Assembly (NCBI RefSeq): GCF_034259325.1
Contig: NZ_JAXIVS010000003.1
Coordinates: forward strand, 124,001-188,000
DNA: 64,000 nt
From: Hyalangium ruber
Lineage (GTDB): Bacteria; Myxococcota; Myxococcia; Myxococcales; Myxococcaceae
Direction of reading: 5' to 3'
The notes below the pieces were generated by a model. That model made no database searches. It worked only from the letters and a program-made list of their open reading frames with translations, and was not told where the DNA came from. Numbering within the stretch: the stretch's first letter is position 1; each line of letters starts with the position of its first letter. Positions 50,892-60,391 of the stretch are shown piece after piece. A program made the position numbers and the translations under genes.

Positions 50892-52955
50892 CTACCCCGG
50901 CGCGGGCAGCAGCAGGCTCCGAGCCGCCTCCACCGCCTCGTGTGTCCCCGCCAGTGCCAGGACGTCGCCCTCCTGGAGCGCTTCCCGGGCCGTGGGGAAG
51001 GAGATGCCCTCCTCGCCTCGGTGGATGGCCAGCACCGTGGCCCCCGTCAGCCCGCGCAGGTTCAGCTCCGCCAGCGTCCGGCCCACGGCAGGGCTCCTGG
51101 CCTCCAGCCGAACAGGCGTGGGAGCGCCCAGGCCGGGCAGCATCCCCTGCACCTGCTCCAGGTCCATCTCCTCCGAGCCCGGCTCCTTCGCGCGGGACTG
51201 CGCGGCGAGCGCGTCCACGATGACCTGGGCTCCCGCGCGCACGTGCCCCTCCAGGTTCATGGCGCTGCGCCAGAAGGCGACCGCCAGCACCCCCAGCAGC
51301 AGCAGCACCAGCAGCGCGCTGGTGAAGCCCTGCACGAACGGCTGGGTGATGGCGATGAGCGGCGCCGCCACCAGCAGGACGATGACGCCCTGCAACGTCA
51401 CCAGCAGCGCGCGTCGAGGAGCCGCCGCGAGATCCACCTTCCCGCCCGGCCGGGGCGGCAGCGCCACCTCCGCCAGCACCGTCCCCAGCCGCCGCGCGAC
51501 CTGGACCACGCCCGCCAGGAACGGGAGGCTGATCAGCACGGCGCCTGCCACCACGAGCCGCTCGGCCCACACCCGGCCCATGCCGGTCTTCTCCTCGATG
51601 ACGAGGGCCATGCTCTCCAACGCCAGCGAGGTACCGATGATCAGCCCCACCAGCAGCGCCGCATCCAGCAACAGCAGGCCCACCAGCCTCCGGACGTTCG
51701 CTCCCCGCGTCTGCCGGGGCGAGGCCTCTCGCAGCCCTTCGAGCCAGGTGCCGTAGAGCGCCACGAACGTCTGCAGCGGCTTGGGCAGCTTACGGTCCAC
51801 GTAGTTGGCCACCGGCCCCGCGGTGCGGATCAACATCGGCGTGGTGAGCGTGGTGATGGCCGAGACCGCCACCGCCACCGGGTAGAGGAACTGCCCGGTC
51901 GCCTTCAGCGACAGCCCCAGCCCCGCGATGATGAACGAGAACTCGCCGATCTGCGCCAGGCTCATGCCCGCCTGGACGGAGGTGCGCGTGCCATTGCCGG
52001 TGAGGAAGGCCCCCAGCGAGACGCTGACCACCTTGCCCACCACCACCACCACCGTCAGCACCGCGATGGCCACCCAGTGCTCGGCGATGAGCGCCGGGTC
52101 GATGAGCATGCCCACCGACACGAAGAAGATGGCGGCGAACATGTCCCGCACCGGCTGCACGAGGTGCTCCACCTGCTTCTCCTCGCCCGACTCGGCCACC
52201 AGCGAGCCGGCCAGGAAGGCGCCCAGCGCCACCGAGTAACCAAACGTCTGCGCCAGCAGCGCCACCGCGAAGCAGATGCCCACGCTGGCCACCAGCGTCG
52301 TCTCCGGGCGGTTGAGCCGGATGACCGCGCGCACCGCCCGGGGGATGACCAGCAGGCCCACCACCACCAACCCCACCAGGAACGCCACGAGCCGGCCCGT
52401 GGTGAGCGCCAGCTCTCCCGCCGACAGCCCCGTGCCCGTGGACACCGCCGTGAGCGTCGCCATCAGCAGCACCGCGATGAGGTCCTCGACGATGAGCACG
52501 CCGACGACGAGTTCCCGCAGCCGGCCGCGGATGTTCTGCTCGTCGAACGCCTTGGCGATGATGGTGGTGCTCGAGATGGCGATGAGCGCGCCGGTGAAGA
52601 GGCCCTCGATGGGCGTCCACCCGAACGCGCGGCCCACCACGAAGCCCAGCCACACCATGATGCTGCATTGGATGACGGCCGTAAGCCCCGCCGTCGGCCC
52701 CACCGAGAACAGCTTGCGCAGGCTGAACTCCAGCCCCAGCGAGAACATGAGGAGGATGACGCCCACTTCCGAGAGCGTCTGGACCACACCCATGTCCGCG
52801 AACAGGGGGATGGCGATATAGGGACCGACGATGAGCCCGGCGATGATGTAGCCCAGCACCACCGGCTGGCGCAGCCGCTGGAACAACACCGTCGTCACCG
52901 CCGCCACGCACAGGACCAGCGTCAGGGCCTTCAGGAACTCGTGTGCGCCGTGCAT
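50892..52955 (-). CDS. CPA2-family cation/proton antiporter with C-terminal RCK_C domain
   Basis: 687 residues. Residues about 5-385 form the Kef-type antiporter core of 12-13 helices ('GYIIAGLIVGPYIAIPLF', 'LLMFSLGLEFSLRKLF', 'AISSTTIIAKAF', 'VVGVLIVEDLIAVLLM', 'LAQIGEFSFIIAGLG'). Two or three further helices (about 425-555) follow and a TrkA-C/RCK_C domain (about 600-680, 'RTLAELNLRGLTGATVLAIHRG'). The Rossmann RCK_N domain of true KefB/C is missing. Likely K+ or Na+/H+ exchange regulated through the RCK_C domain. First of three antiporter genes within 6.1 kb. Confidence 0.9.
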   Translation of the reverse strand: MHGAHEFLKALTLVLCVAAVTTVLFQRLRQPVVLGYIIAGLIVGPYIAIPLFADMGVVQTLSEVGVILLMFSLGLEFSLRKLFSVGPTAGLTAVIQCSIMVWLGFVVGRAFGWTPIEGLFTGALIAISSTTIIAKAFDEQNIRGRLRELVVGVLIVEDLIAVLLMATLTAVSTGTGLSAGELALTTGRLVAFLVGLVVVGLLVIPRAVRAVIRLNRPETTLVASVGICFAVALLAQTFGYSVALGAFLAGSLVAESGEEKQVEHLVQPVRDMFAAIFFVSVGMLIDPALIAEHWVAIAVLTVVVVVGKVVSVSLGAFLTGNGTRTSVQAGMSLAQIGEFSFIIAGLGLSLKATGQFLYPVAVAVSAITTLTTPMLIRTAGPVANYVDRKLPKPLQTFVALYGTWLEGLREASPRQTRGANVRRLVGLLLLDAALLVGLIIGTSLALESMALVIEEKTGMGRVWAERLVVAGAVLISLPFLAGVVQVARRLGTVLAEVALPPRPGGKVDLAAAPRRALLVTLQGVIVLLVAAPLIAITQPFVQGFTSALLVLLLLGVLAVAFWRSAMNLEGHVRAGAQVIVDALAAQSRAKEPGSEEMDLEQVQGMLPGLGAPTPVRLEARSPAVGRTLAELNLRGLTGATVLAIHRGEEGISFPTAREALQEGDVLALAGTHEAVEAARSLLLPAPG

Positions 52956-53120
52956 CTCTTCACCTCAGCAAGATGGATTTTCGAGGGCGCTCCGGACCCG
53001 TGCCCGGTGCGAGCCGTGGGCTCGAACGCGCCCGCCATCGCGATGCACCCGGCGGGTTCACGCCAGGACTTCGCGGTACACACGGAGCAGAGGAGCTGCC
53101 CGTGCGCTGTCTGGACGGCA

Positions 53121-53618
53121 TCAACCCCGGAGGGGAGGTCCTCGCAGCGGCCGCGTGACGATGGTCGGGCGATCCGCCCCATAGCCATCTGTGACAGGCA
53201 CCGCCAGGCGCCGTATCCGCCGCACCAGGGCCGCGATGATGGCGTCCTGCCGAGCGCGCAGCGCGCGTTGCCCGGCTTGGACATCCGACGAGAAGCCCGC
53301 TCGCCCCCGCGCCGAGCCCAGCGGGCGGTGGAGCTGCAGCGCGCTCGCATCCCACGCGCCCGCGCTCAGCTCGCCCTGGGAAGTGGCGCGGTCCTGCGTG
53401 AGCGGCTGTCCCAGCTCGACGCTCCCGCCAAGGCCCCACGCGCCCTGCTCGAACCGGGCGTCCGCCAAGGACACCCGCTCACGCTCCCGGGACGCCTTGG
53501 CCCCCTCCTCCAGGCCACTGGCGAGCGACGCCAGCACGAGCGCCGCCACGGCGGCGAGCACCAGCAGCACCCCACGCCCGAGGCCAGCGTTGCAATCTGT
53601 CGAGCCGGGCGAGCGCAC
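53121..53618 (-). CDS. Probable small secreted or membrane-anchored protein, unknown
   Basis: 165 residues, GTG start. One hydrophobic helix (about 15-35, 'GVLLVLAAVAALVLASLASG'), then a soluble region rich in Arg, Ala and Glu ('EGAKASRERERVSLADARFEQGAWG'). No motif recognised. Third positions are strongly G/C on this strand, as expected for coding DNA in this genome, while overlapping frames on the other strand look like shadows. No clear Shine-Dalgarno sequence, so the exact start is uncertain. Confidence 0.5.
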   Translation of the reverse strand: MRSPGSTDCNAGLGRGVLLVLAAVAALVLASLASGLEEGAKASRERERVSLADARFEQGAWGLGGSVELGQPLTQDRATSQGELSAGAWDASALQLHRPLGSARGRAGFSSDVQAGQRALRARQDAIIAALVRRIRRLAVPVTDGYGADRPTIVTRPLRGPPLRG

Positions 53619-53669
53619 GAGGATGCGAGTACTACGCGGGTGTTGGACAAGTAAAGCGTTGCCCGCGCC

Positions 53670-55151
53670 CTACTCGTCCTCTTGCTGGCCGAACATGAGC
53701 CGCAGGAAGGGCAGGTCCTCCGAATGCGAGAAGACATACACATGGTCCCCCGCCTGGAGGAGGGTGTCGCCCTTGGGAGCCACCAGCTCCAGGCCTCGGA
53801 CGATGAGCATGGCGGCCGACCCGGGGGGAAAGGGCAGCTCCGAGATGCGGGCGCCCACCGAGGCCGAGGCCGTGTTGATGTAGAAGGCGCTCAGCTCGCC
53901 GTTGAGCAACTGGGTGGAGGCGATCTCCAGCACCGCCGGCGGCGCGGCGGGCACGTTGGCCGCCAGCCCCAGCTTGCGCGTCACCCAGGGCACCGTGGCT
54001 CCGGGGATGAGGCCGTTCACCACCACGATGAAGAAGACGATGTTGAAGAGGTTCTTGGCCCCGGGCGCCCCCGCCAGCACCGGGAAGGTGGCGAGGATGA
54101 TGGGCACCGCGCCGCGCAGCCCCACCCAGCCGGTATAGACGATCTCCCCCGCCGGGAAGCGGAACGGCAGCAGGCACAACATGACGGCCAGGGGCCGGGC
54201 GATGAAGGCCAGGAAGAGGCTCAGGACCAGCCCCACCCCCGCGACCCCGAGCAGCTCCCCGGGGAAGACCAGCAGCCCCAGCACCAGGAACATGGCCACC
54301 TGGGACAGCCACGCCAGCGCGTCATGCACCCGCAGCAGGCCGGTGCGGTAGCGCAGCGTCTCGTTGCCCAGCAGCACCCCCACCGCGTAGACGGACAGGA
54401 AGCCGCTGCCATGGAAGAGCGTCGGTAGCCCGAAGGCGATGAAGGCCAGCGCCAGCGTCAGCACCGGGTAGAGGCCCGCCGCCTGGAGCCGCAGGCGCTT
54501 GACGAGCAGGCGGCCCGCCCAGCCGATGGCCAGCCCCATGCCTCCGCCCACCACCATCTGGACCACGGCCTCCAGCGCCAGCTCCCAGCCTGGGTTCTCG
54601 CCCTTCGCGAGGCTGTGGGTAAGGGCCACGGTGAGGATGACGGCCATCGGGTCGTTGAGGCCGGACTCCAGCTCCAGCGTGGTGCCCACCCGACGCTTGA
54701 GGTGCAGCCCGCTGCCGCGCAGCACCGAGAAGACGGCCGCCGCGTCCGTGGAGGAGACGATGGCTCCCAGCAGCAGGGACTCCGTCCAGGGAAAGCGGAA
54801 CAGCAGGTGCGCGGCCACACCCACCAACACCGCCGTGGCCACCACCCCCAGCGTGGCGAGCACGGCCGCCGGGCGGATGGCGGAGCGCACCGCGGACAAG
54901 GGCGTGTTGAGGCCGCCGTCGAAGAGGATGAGCACGAGCGCCACCGTGCCCAGGCGGAAGGAAAAGCCGTAATCCTCGAAGGCAATGCCCCCCGGCCCAT
55001 CCGAGCCGGCCACCATGCCGATGACCAGGAAGAGCAGCGCCACCGGAATCCCGAAGCGTCCCGAGGCGCGACTGAACAGCACGCTGAGCGCCAACAACAC
55101 GCCGGAGAGCAGCAGCAGGAAGGCGGTAGGCAGCGGCTCCGTCGAAGGCAT
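53670..55151 (-). CDS. CPA1-family K+/H+ antiporter, NhaP2/CvrA-type
   Basis: 493 residues from the ATG at 55151; an in-frame GTG at 55163 is possible. Twelve to thirteen helices with the CPA1 signatures 'FDGGLNTPLSAVRSAIRPA' (about 78-96), 'LGAIVSSTDAAAVFSVLRG' (about 129-147), 'LESGLNDPMAVILTVALT' with the ND motif (about 158-175) and 'GWVGLRGAVPIILATFPV' (about 340-357). The C-terminus has an RCK_C-like segment ('GARISELPFPPGSAAMLIVRG' through 'LQAGDHVYVFSH'), as in NhaP2-type K+/H+ antiporters. It likely expels K+ or other monovalent cations in alkaline or high-K+ conditions. Divergent from the Kef-type gene at 55223. Confidence 0.9.
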   Translation of the reverse strand: MPSTEPLPTAFLLLLSGVLLALSVLFSRASGRFGIPVALLFLVIGMVAGSDGPGGIAFEDYGFSFRLGTVALVLILFDGGLNTPLSAVRSAIRPAAVLATLGVVATAVLVGVAAHLLFRFPWTESLLLGAIVSSTDAAAVFSVLRGSGLHLKRRVGTTLELESGLNDPMAVILTVALTHSLAKGENPGWELALEAVVQMVVGGGMGLAIGWAGRLLVKRLRLQAAGLYPVLTLALAFIAFGLPTLFHGSGFLSVYAVGVLLGNETLRYRTGLLRVHDALAWLSQVAMFLVLGLLVFPGELLGVAGVGLVLSLFLAFIARPLAVMLCLLPFRFPAGEIVYTGWVGLRGAVPIILATFPVLAGAPGAKNLFNIVFFIVVVNGLIPGATVPWVTRKLGLAANVPAAPPAVLEIASTQLLNGELSAFYINTASASVGARISELPFPPGSAAMLIVRGLELVAPKGDTLLQAGDHVYVFSHSEDLPFLRLMFGQQEDE

Positions 55152-55222
55152 GGGCGCGGCCACTCTACCCGAGCGATGGGGGGAGATTGTTCCCCGACGC
55201 GGGGCTGTGCAATGAGGAGGAC

Positions 55223-56998
55223 ATGTCCCTCCTCCACCAGGCCCTCGTCTTCCTGGCGGCCACCGTCGTGGCTGTTCCCCTCTTCAAACGGCTCGGGCTG
55301 GGCTCCGTCCTGGGCTACCTGGCCGCGGGCATGGTCATCGGTCCCTGGGGGGTCGGCGCCGTCTCGGACGTCGAGAGCATCCTCCACTTCGCCGAGTTCG
55401 GCGTGGTGCTCCTGCTGTTCCTCATCGGCCTGGAATTGCAGCCCTCGCGCCTGTGGGAGCTGCGCAAGACGGTGTTCGGCCTGGGCGGCCTCCAGGTGGT
55501 GGGCTCCGGCGCGCTCCTGGCGGGGGTGGGCATATTGTTGGGGCTCAAGCCAACCACCGCCCTCATCGCCGGCATGGGCCTGTCCCTGTCCTCCACCGCC
55601 TTTGCCTTGCAATTGCTCGCCGAGAAGAACGAGCTGACGTCCGACCACGGGCGCGTCGCCTTCGGCGTCCTCCTGTTCCAGGACCTGGCCGTCATTCCCC
55701 TGCTGGCGCTGCTGCCGCTGCTGGGCACCTCCGACATGCCCTCCACCGAGCCCGGGTGGCTCTCGACGCTCAAGGCGGTGGGCGTGCTGATCGGAGTCGT
55801 CCTCGCCGGCCGCTATGTCATGCGCCCGGTGTTCAAGGCGGTGGCCTCCTTCCACAGCCAGGAGCTGTTCACCGCCACCGCCCTGCTGCTCGTCGTCGGC
55901 ACCGCGGCGCTGGTGAGCGCGGTGGGCCTCTCCATGGCCCTGGGCGCCTTCCTGGCCGGCGTGCTCCTGGCCGAGTCCGAGTTCCGCCACGAGCTGGAGG
56001 CCGACATCGAGCCCTTCAAGGGCCTGCTGCTGGGCCTGTTCTTCATCGCCGTGGGCATGTCGGTGAACATCGGCCTGGTGCGGACCAGCCCCCTGCTGGT
56101 GCTGGCCCTGGTGCTCGCGCTGGTGGCCATCAAGGCCGCGGTGCTGTTCGCCATCGGCAAGTGGAGCCTGCGCGGCACCGAGTCCGCCCTCAGCCTGGGC
56201 ATCGTCATCTCCCAGGGCGGCGAGTTCGCCTTCGTGCTGTTCGGGCTCGCGGTGCAGTTCCACGTGATGGACAAGCCGCTGTCGGAGCTGCTCGTGGTGG
56301 TGGTGAGCCTCTCCATGGTCACCACGCCGCTGCTGTTCACCGCCTACACGCGGTGGGGCCGCCCCCGCTTCAACAAGAAGGCGAAGCGCGAGTTCGACGT
56401 GGCTCCCTCGGAGGACAACCCCGTCATCATCGCCGGCATGGGGCGCGTGGGGCAGGTCATCGCCCGCCTGCTGCGCGCCAAGCGCATCGGCTTTACCGCC
56501 CTGGACTCCAGCCCGGAGAACATCGACTTCCTCAAGCGCTTCGGCAACATGATCTACTACGGCGACGCCTCGCGGCTGGACCTGCTGCGGGCCGCGCGCG
56601 CGGAGAAGGCGCAATTCTTCGTGCTCGCCATCGATGACGTGGCGGCCTCCGTCCGCACGGCGGAGACGGTGCTCCAGCACTTCCCCCACCTCACCATCTT
56701 CGCCCGGGCCCGCAACCGCCAGCACGCCTACCAACTGCTGAACCTGGGCATCAAACACGTGACGCGCGAGACGTGGAGCTCCAGCCTGGAGATGGCCGGC
56801 GAGCTGCTCGAGGAGATGGGGCTGACGTACTCCGAGAGCCACAAGACGATCGAGCGCTTCCGGGAGCACGACGAGAAGCTGCTGCAGTCCGTCTACCCCT
56901 TCCACAAGGACGAGAAGAAGCTGACCGAGATGGCGGCCAAGGCCCGCCAGGAGCTGGAGAGCCTCTTCGAGAAGGACGCCGAGCAGAAGGCCTCGTAA
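55223..56998 (+). CDS. kefC: Kef-type K+ efflux antiporter with RCK_N domain
   Basis: 591 residues from the ATG at 55223, with GAGGAGG immediately upstream. CPA2 antiporter core (about 1-380): 'LGYLAAGMVIGPWGVG', 'LLFLIGLELQPSRLWEL', 'GMGLSLSSTAFALQLL', 'LLFQDLAVIPLLALLPL', 'SQGGEFAFVLFGLA'. Then a Rossmann RCK_N/TrkA-N domain starting 'VIIAGMGRVGQVIARLL' (about 403-419) with 'YGDASRLDLLRAA'. This is the KefB/KefC layout: K+ efflux gated by nucleotide or glutathione binding. No KefF/KefG ancillary subunit is adjacent. A charged helical tail ends the protein. It is 10 bp upstream of the histidine kinase, likely cotranscribed. The symbol is by architecture only. Confidence 0.9.
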   Translation: MSLLHQALVFLAATVVAVPLFKRLGLGSVLGYLAAGMVIGPWGVGAVSDVESILHFAEFGVVLLLFLIGLELQPSRLWELRKTVFGLGGLQVVGSGALLAGVGILLGLKPTTALIAGMGLSLSSTAFALQLLAEKNELTSDHGRVAFGVLLFQDLAVIPLLALLPLLGTSDMPSTEPGWLSTLKAVGVLIGVVLAGRYVMRPVFKAVASFHSQELFTATALLLVVGTAALVSAVGLSMALGAFLAGVLLAESEFRHELEADIEPFKGLLLGLFFIAVGMSVNIGLVRTSPLLVLALVLALVAIKAAVLFAIGKWSLRGTESALSLGIVISQGGEFAFVLFGLAVQFHVMDKPLSELLVVVVSLSMVTTPLLFTAYTRWGRPRFNKKAKREFDVAPSEDNPVIIAGMGRVGQVIARLLRAKRIGFTALDSSPENIDFLKRFGNMIYYGDASRLDLLRAARAEKAQFFVLAIDDVAASVRTAETVLQHFPHLTIFARARNRQHAYQLLNLGIKHVTRETWSSSLEMAGELLEEMGLTYSESHKTIERFREHDEKLLQSVYPFHKDEKKLTEMAAKARQELESLFEKDAEQKAS

Positions 56999-57008
56999 GG
57001 ACTCCGCC

Positions 57009-58442
57009 ATGAGGCTCAACTCGCTCTCGGCGCGGTTGCTGCTCGCGTTCCTGCTGCCCACGCTCGGCTTCTTCGGGCTCATCGGCACGGTGGGCTACGC
57101 CCTGGCGCGCTCCATCCTCGAGGACGAGCTGGGGCAGAGCCTGTCGGCCATCGCCGCCGCCACCGCCAGCCAGGTGAGCGGCGAGCGCATGCTCACCATC
57201 GAGCCGGGGGACGACGTGCAGGGCACGCGCACCTGGCGCAACCTCACCCGGCTCCTGGAGGAGGTGCGGCAGGCCAGCGGCATGCGCCGCGTGTACGTGG
57301 TGGATGTGCAGGGACGGGTGCGAGCGGACGTGGGCGGCTCGCTGCCCGTGGGCGCCGAGGTGCCGGAGCTGGCCCGGGACCGGCGCGAGCTCTCCTTGGT
57401 CTTCGCCGGGGAGCGCGCCGCCAGCCAGGTGCTCTTCACCGGCTCGGACGGGCGGCTCTACAAGACGGGCTATGCGCCGGTGCGCCAGGAGGGCGCGGTG
57501 GTGGGCGCGGTGGCCGTGGAGGGCAGCGCCGTCTTCTTCGGCCCGCTGGCCCGGCTCTCGCGCACCTTCACCGTGGCCAGCGTCCTGGCCCTGGCGGTAC
57601 TCGCGGCGGTGGCGGTGCTCACCGCGCGAGGGCTCGCCCGACCGCTGCGGCGGTTGATGGACTCGGCGCTGCGCATCGGCCGGGGAGACCTGACGACGCC
57701 CGTGCCGCCCGAGCCCACCCAGGAGATTGGCGTGCTCGCCCGCGAATTGGAGGAGATGCGCGGGGCGCTGGAGAGCCGGGACCGGCAGCTCAAGCTGATG
57801 CTCGCGGGCGTGGCCCACGAGGTGCGCAACCCCCTGGGCGGGATTGAATTGTTCTCCGGCCTGCTCGCCGAGGACTTGAAGGAGGGCAGCACCACCGAGG
57901 CCGCCAGCCACGTGGGGCGCATCCAGCGCGAGGTGGGCTACCTGCAGCGCATCGTCGAGGACTTCCTGGCCTTCGCGCGGGAGCAGCCGCTGCACCGCGC
58001 CCCTGTGGAGGCCCCTGCCCTGCTCTCCAGCGCGTGCGAATTGCTCGCCGTGGAAGCAGAAGCCAAGGGCATCCAAGTCCAGGTGGAGGCGGCGCCCGCC
58101 CTGCTGGAGGCGGACGGGAGCCTGCTGACCGCGGCGCTGGTGAACCTGGTGAAGAACGCCGTGCAGGCCTCGCCCTCGGGGCAGCCGGTGCGCGTCGTGG
58201 GCCGGGTGGAGGCCGGGCGCTACGCCATCCAGGTGAAGGACTCCGGACCCGGAGTGCCCGAGCCGGAGCGCGAGCGCATCTTCGAGCCCTTCTTCACCAC
58301 CCGGGAGAAGGGCACCGGCCTGGGGCTGCCGCTGGCGCGAAAGATCGTCCGGGCCCACGGCGGGGAGCTGGCCTTCACCTCCACGCCCGGGGACACCACC
58401 TTCACCCTGACGCTGCCGCTCCAACAGGGGAGCCCCTCGTAG
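57009..58442 (+). CDS. Membrane-bound HAMP sensor histidine kinase
   Basis: 477 residues. TM1 (about 8-33), an extracytoplasmic sensor of about 150 residues ('GMRRVYVVDVQGRVRADVGG' resembles a Cache/PAS-like strand pattern), TM2 (about 183-206), HAMP (about 207-258), dimerisation/phosphoacceptor domain with His270 in 'AGVAHEVRNPLGGIE', and an HATPase_c domain with N-box 'LVNLVKNAVQA', G1 'VKDSGPGVP', F-box 'FEPFFTTREKGTGLGL'. A complete kinase without receiver domain. It follows the Kef-type gene by 10 bp, and the NtrC-type regulator at 62215 is the nearest possible partner. Confidence 0.92.
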   Translation: MRLNSLSARLLLAFLLPTLGFFGLIGTVGYALARSILEDELGQSLSAIAAATASQVSGERMLTIEPGDDVQGTRTWRNLTRLLEEVRQASGMRRVYVVDVQGRVRADVGGSLPVGAEVPELARDRRELSLVFAGERAASQVLFTGSDGRLYKTGYAPVRQEGAVVGAVAVEGSAVFFGPLARLSRTFTVASVLALAVLAAVAVLTARGLARPLRRLMDSALRIGRGDLTTPVPPEPTQEIGVLARELEEMRGALESRDRQLKLMLAGVAHEVRNPLGGIELFSGLLAEDLKEGSTTEAASHVGRIQREVGYLQRIVEDFLAFAREQPLHRAPVEAPALLSSACELLAVEAEAKGIQVQVEAAPALLEADGSLLTAALVNLVKNAVQASPSGQPVRVVGRVEAGRYAIQVKDSGPGVPEPERERIFEPFFTTREKGTGLGLPLARKIVRAHGGELAFTSTPGDTTFTLTLPLQQGSPS

Positions 58443-58461
58443 GGCCCCCCAAACCTCGGCC

Positions 58462-60258
58462 TCAGTTCACGGTGAACTGGCTGGCCATCTGGCCCACTTC
58501 CGTGGACACCGCCTGCAGCGTCTCGGTCGCCTGCTGCGTCGACTCGAGCCGGCGCAGCGTCGCGTCCATGATCTGCGACAGGTCCGCGATGGCGCTGAAG
58601 ATCTGCGAGATACCGGCGTTCTGCTGGTTCACCGCCGCGACGATCTGCCGCATCGCCGCCGAGTTCTCCTGCGACAGCCGCGACAGCTCACGCAGGCTGT
58701 CGGACGAGGCGCGCATGCGCTCCAGACCGCCGGCGATGTCGCGCGAGCCCTGCTCCACCATGGTGGCCGCCGCCCGGATGGCGCCGATGACTTCGCCGAG
58801 GATGCCGCGGATGCGCGTGGTGCTCTTCACCGACTGGTCGGCCAGGGCGCGAATCTCGCGCGCCAGCACCGCGAAGCCCTTGCCGTTCTCGCCCGCGCGC
58901 GCCGCCTCGATGGCGGCGTTGACGGCCAGCAGGTTCGACTGGTCCGCCATGTCCTTCACGGCCTCGGTGATTTCGCCGATCTGCGTGGCGCTCTCGGCCA
59001 GGCGGTTGAGCTTCACCTGCATGGCGTCCACGAACTGCTGAATCGTGGAGAGGCCCTGCATGCTCTGCTCGATGGCGGCCTCGCCCTCGTGGCCCAGGTC
59101 CTCGGCGCGACGCGCCACCCGGAGCATCGCCTCGGCGCGCTCGGCCGTCATCTGCGAGGTCTGCTTGATCTCCTGCGACGTCACCTGCGTCTGCTGGATG
59201 GCAGCCGCCTGCTGGTTGAGGCTCTGCTGCTGCTCGTTGTTCGCCTCGCCCAGGTCATTGCCCGCCGTCACCAGCCGGCTGGCCGACGAGGCCAGCGTCT
59301 CGGGGATCTGCCGCAGCTTGGAGAGCACCGCGTTCAGCGCGGACGCCAGGTCCCCAATCTCGTCCGTGGACACCCACTCCGGCGAGGAGATGCGCCCGGA
59401 GGCCAGGCCGGTAATCGCGCTGCCCACCGCCGTGGCGCCCAGCGCCTGGCGGCGCGCCAGCAGGTACGTGGTGATGGTCGGCAGGACGATGACGAGCACC
59501 GCCACCCAGGGCAGCGCGTAGGCCAGGTCCACGAACAGCGAGGCGCTCAGCTTGGCCACCTCTTCGGCGGACTTCGGGTCGCCTGCCTTGATCATCCCCT
59601 GGACCTGGTCGAGGCCGCCGCGCACGCCAATCAACTTCACCACCACCACGCAGCTGCTGAGCACCAGCGTGGCGATGATGGAGGCGACGAACGTGTAGGG
59701 CAGGAACCAGGACTGGCGCGGCCAGAAGATGCCGCTGCCCTTGAGCTCGATGGTGGGGTGCGCCTTGCGCTCCTCCATCGCGTGCGGCAGGCAGAGCTTC
59801 TCCAGGCTGATGCCGAAGGGGAAGGACACCACCACGCCGAAGCAGAAGGCCACCGCCGTGCCCAGGAAGATGCGGATCGGCTCCTTGCCGTACGCCAGGC
59901 ACACCGGCAGGGCGAAGCTGAAGCCGCCCAGCGTCCACGCCACATAGGTGGTGAAGAGGCTGGCGCGCCACGGCAGCCGGAGGATTCGGGCCAGGCGCTC
60001 TCCCGGCGCGTCTCCGGGCCGGTGGCGCAGCGCGCGCGAGCTCAGCGTCCGGATGGCCACGTACGGATACACGAAGCCGTACACGCCGATGATGATCGGC
60101 ATGATGACCACCACCATCTGCGTGGCGTCGTCGCTCGCCAGGCCCACCACCATCGCGATGAGGTAGGCGCAGATGAGCGCGGGGGCGAACACCCACTTCA
60201 GGAACAGCGTGCTCCCGCGGCGGGCAAAATCTTTGATGAGCTGATCGTCGTTGGTCAT
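58462..60258 (-). CDS. Methyl-accepting chemotaxis protein with a multi-helix membrane sensor
   Basis: 598 residues. Unlike classical receptors with two membrane helices, the N-terminal ~265 residues hold about six ('[21 protein letters not shown]', '[20 protein letters not shown]', '[20 protein letters not shown]', '[19 protein letters not shown]', '[23 protein letters not shown]', '[19 protein letters not shown]'). A HAMP-like stretch (about 270-325) leads to the MCP signalling domain (about 330-590) with the hairpin tip '[45 protein letters not shown]' (centre). A membrane-embedded or energy-sensing input is likely. No che genes are nearby. Convergent with the histidine kinase. Confidence 0.93.
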   Translation of the reverse strand: MTNDDQLIKDFARRGSTLFLKWVFAPALICAYLIAMVVGLASDDATQMVVVIMPIIIGVYGFVYPYVAIRTLSSRALRHRPGDAPGERLARILRLPWRASLFTTYVAWTLGGFSFALPVCLAYGKEPIRIFLGTAVAFCFGVVVSFPFGISLEKLCLPHAMEERKAHPTIELKGSGIFWPRQSWFLPYTFVASIIATLVLSSCVVVVKLIGVRGGLDQVQGMIKAGDPKSAEEVAKLSASLFVDLAYALPWVAVLVIVLPTITTYLLARRQALGATAVGSAITGLASGRISSPEWVSTDEIGDLASALNAVLSKLRQIPETLASSASRLVTAGNDLGEANNEQQQSLNQQAAAIQQTQVTSQEIKQTSQMTAERAEAMLRVARRAEDLGHEGEAAIEQSMQGLSTIQQFVDAMQVKLNRLAESATQIGEITEAVKDMADQSNLLAVNAAIEAARAGENGKGFAVLAREIRALADQSVKSTTRIRGILGEVIGAIRAAATMVEQGSRDIAGGLERMRASSDSLRELSRLSQENSAAMRQIVAAVNQQNAGISQIFSAIADLSQIMDATLRRLESTQQATETLQAVSTEVGQMASQFTVN

Positions 60259-60391
60259 GGCGGCTGCCCCCCCCGTTCCGGGCTCACGCTGAAGGACGTG
60301 AGGCAGCGGGTGGTGTGCTCACCACACGCTTGGACGTGAGAAGGGTTGGATCCACGGGCCGCATTCAACCCGAGAATCCTGCCGCTGTGAA

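Noticed and set aside
50607-53654. Plus-strand open frame of about 1015 codons
   Set aside because: Antisense to the M30-like lipoprotein and antiporter; composition is dominated by His/Arg/Gln/Glu with no motif.
53191-53883. Plus-strand 230-codon frame overlapping the small minus-strand gene
   Set aside because: Ser/Pro/Arg-rich translation and poor third-position bias; the minus-strand frame looks more like a protein.
54458-57088. Minus-strand open frame of 876 codons
   Set aside because: Shadow of the Kef-type gene and of the NhaP2-type gene in a different frame; both real genes have complete motifs.
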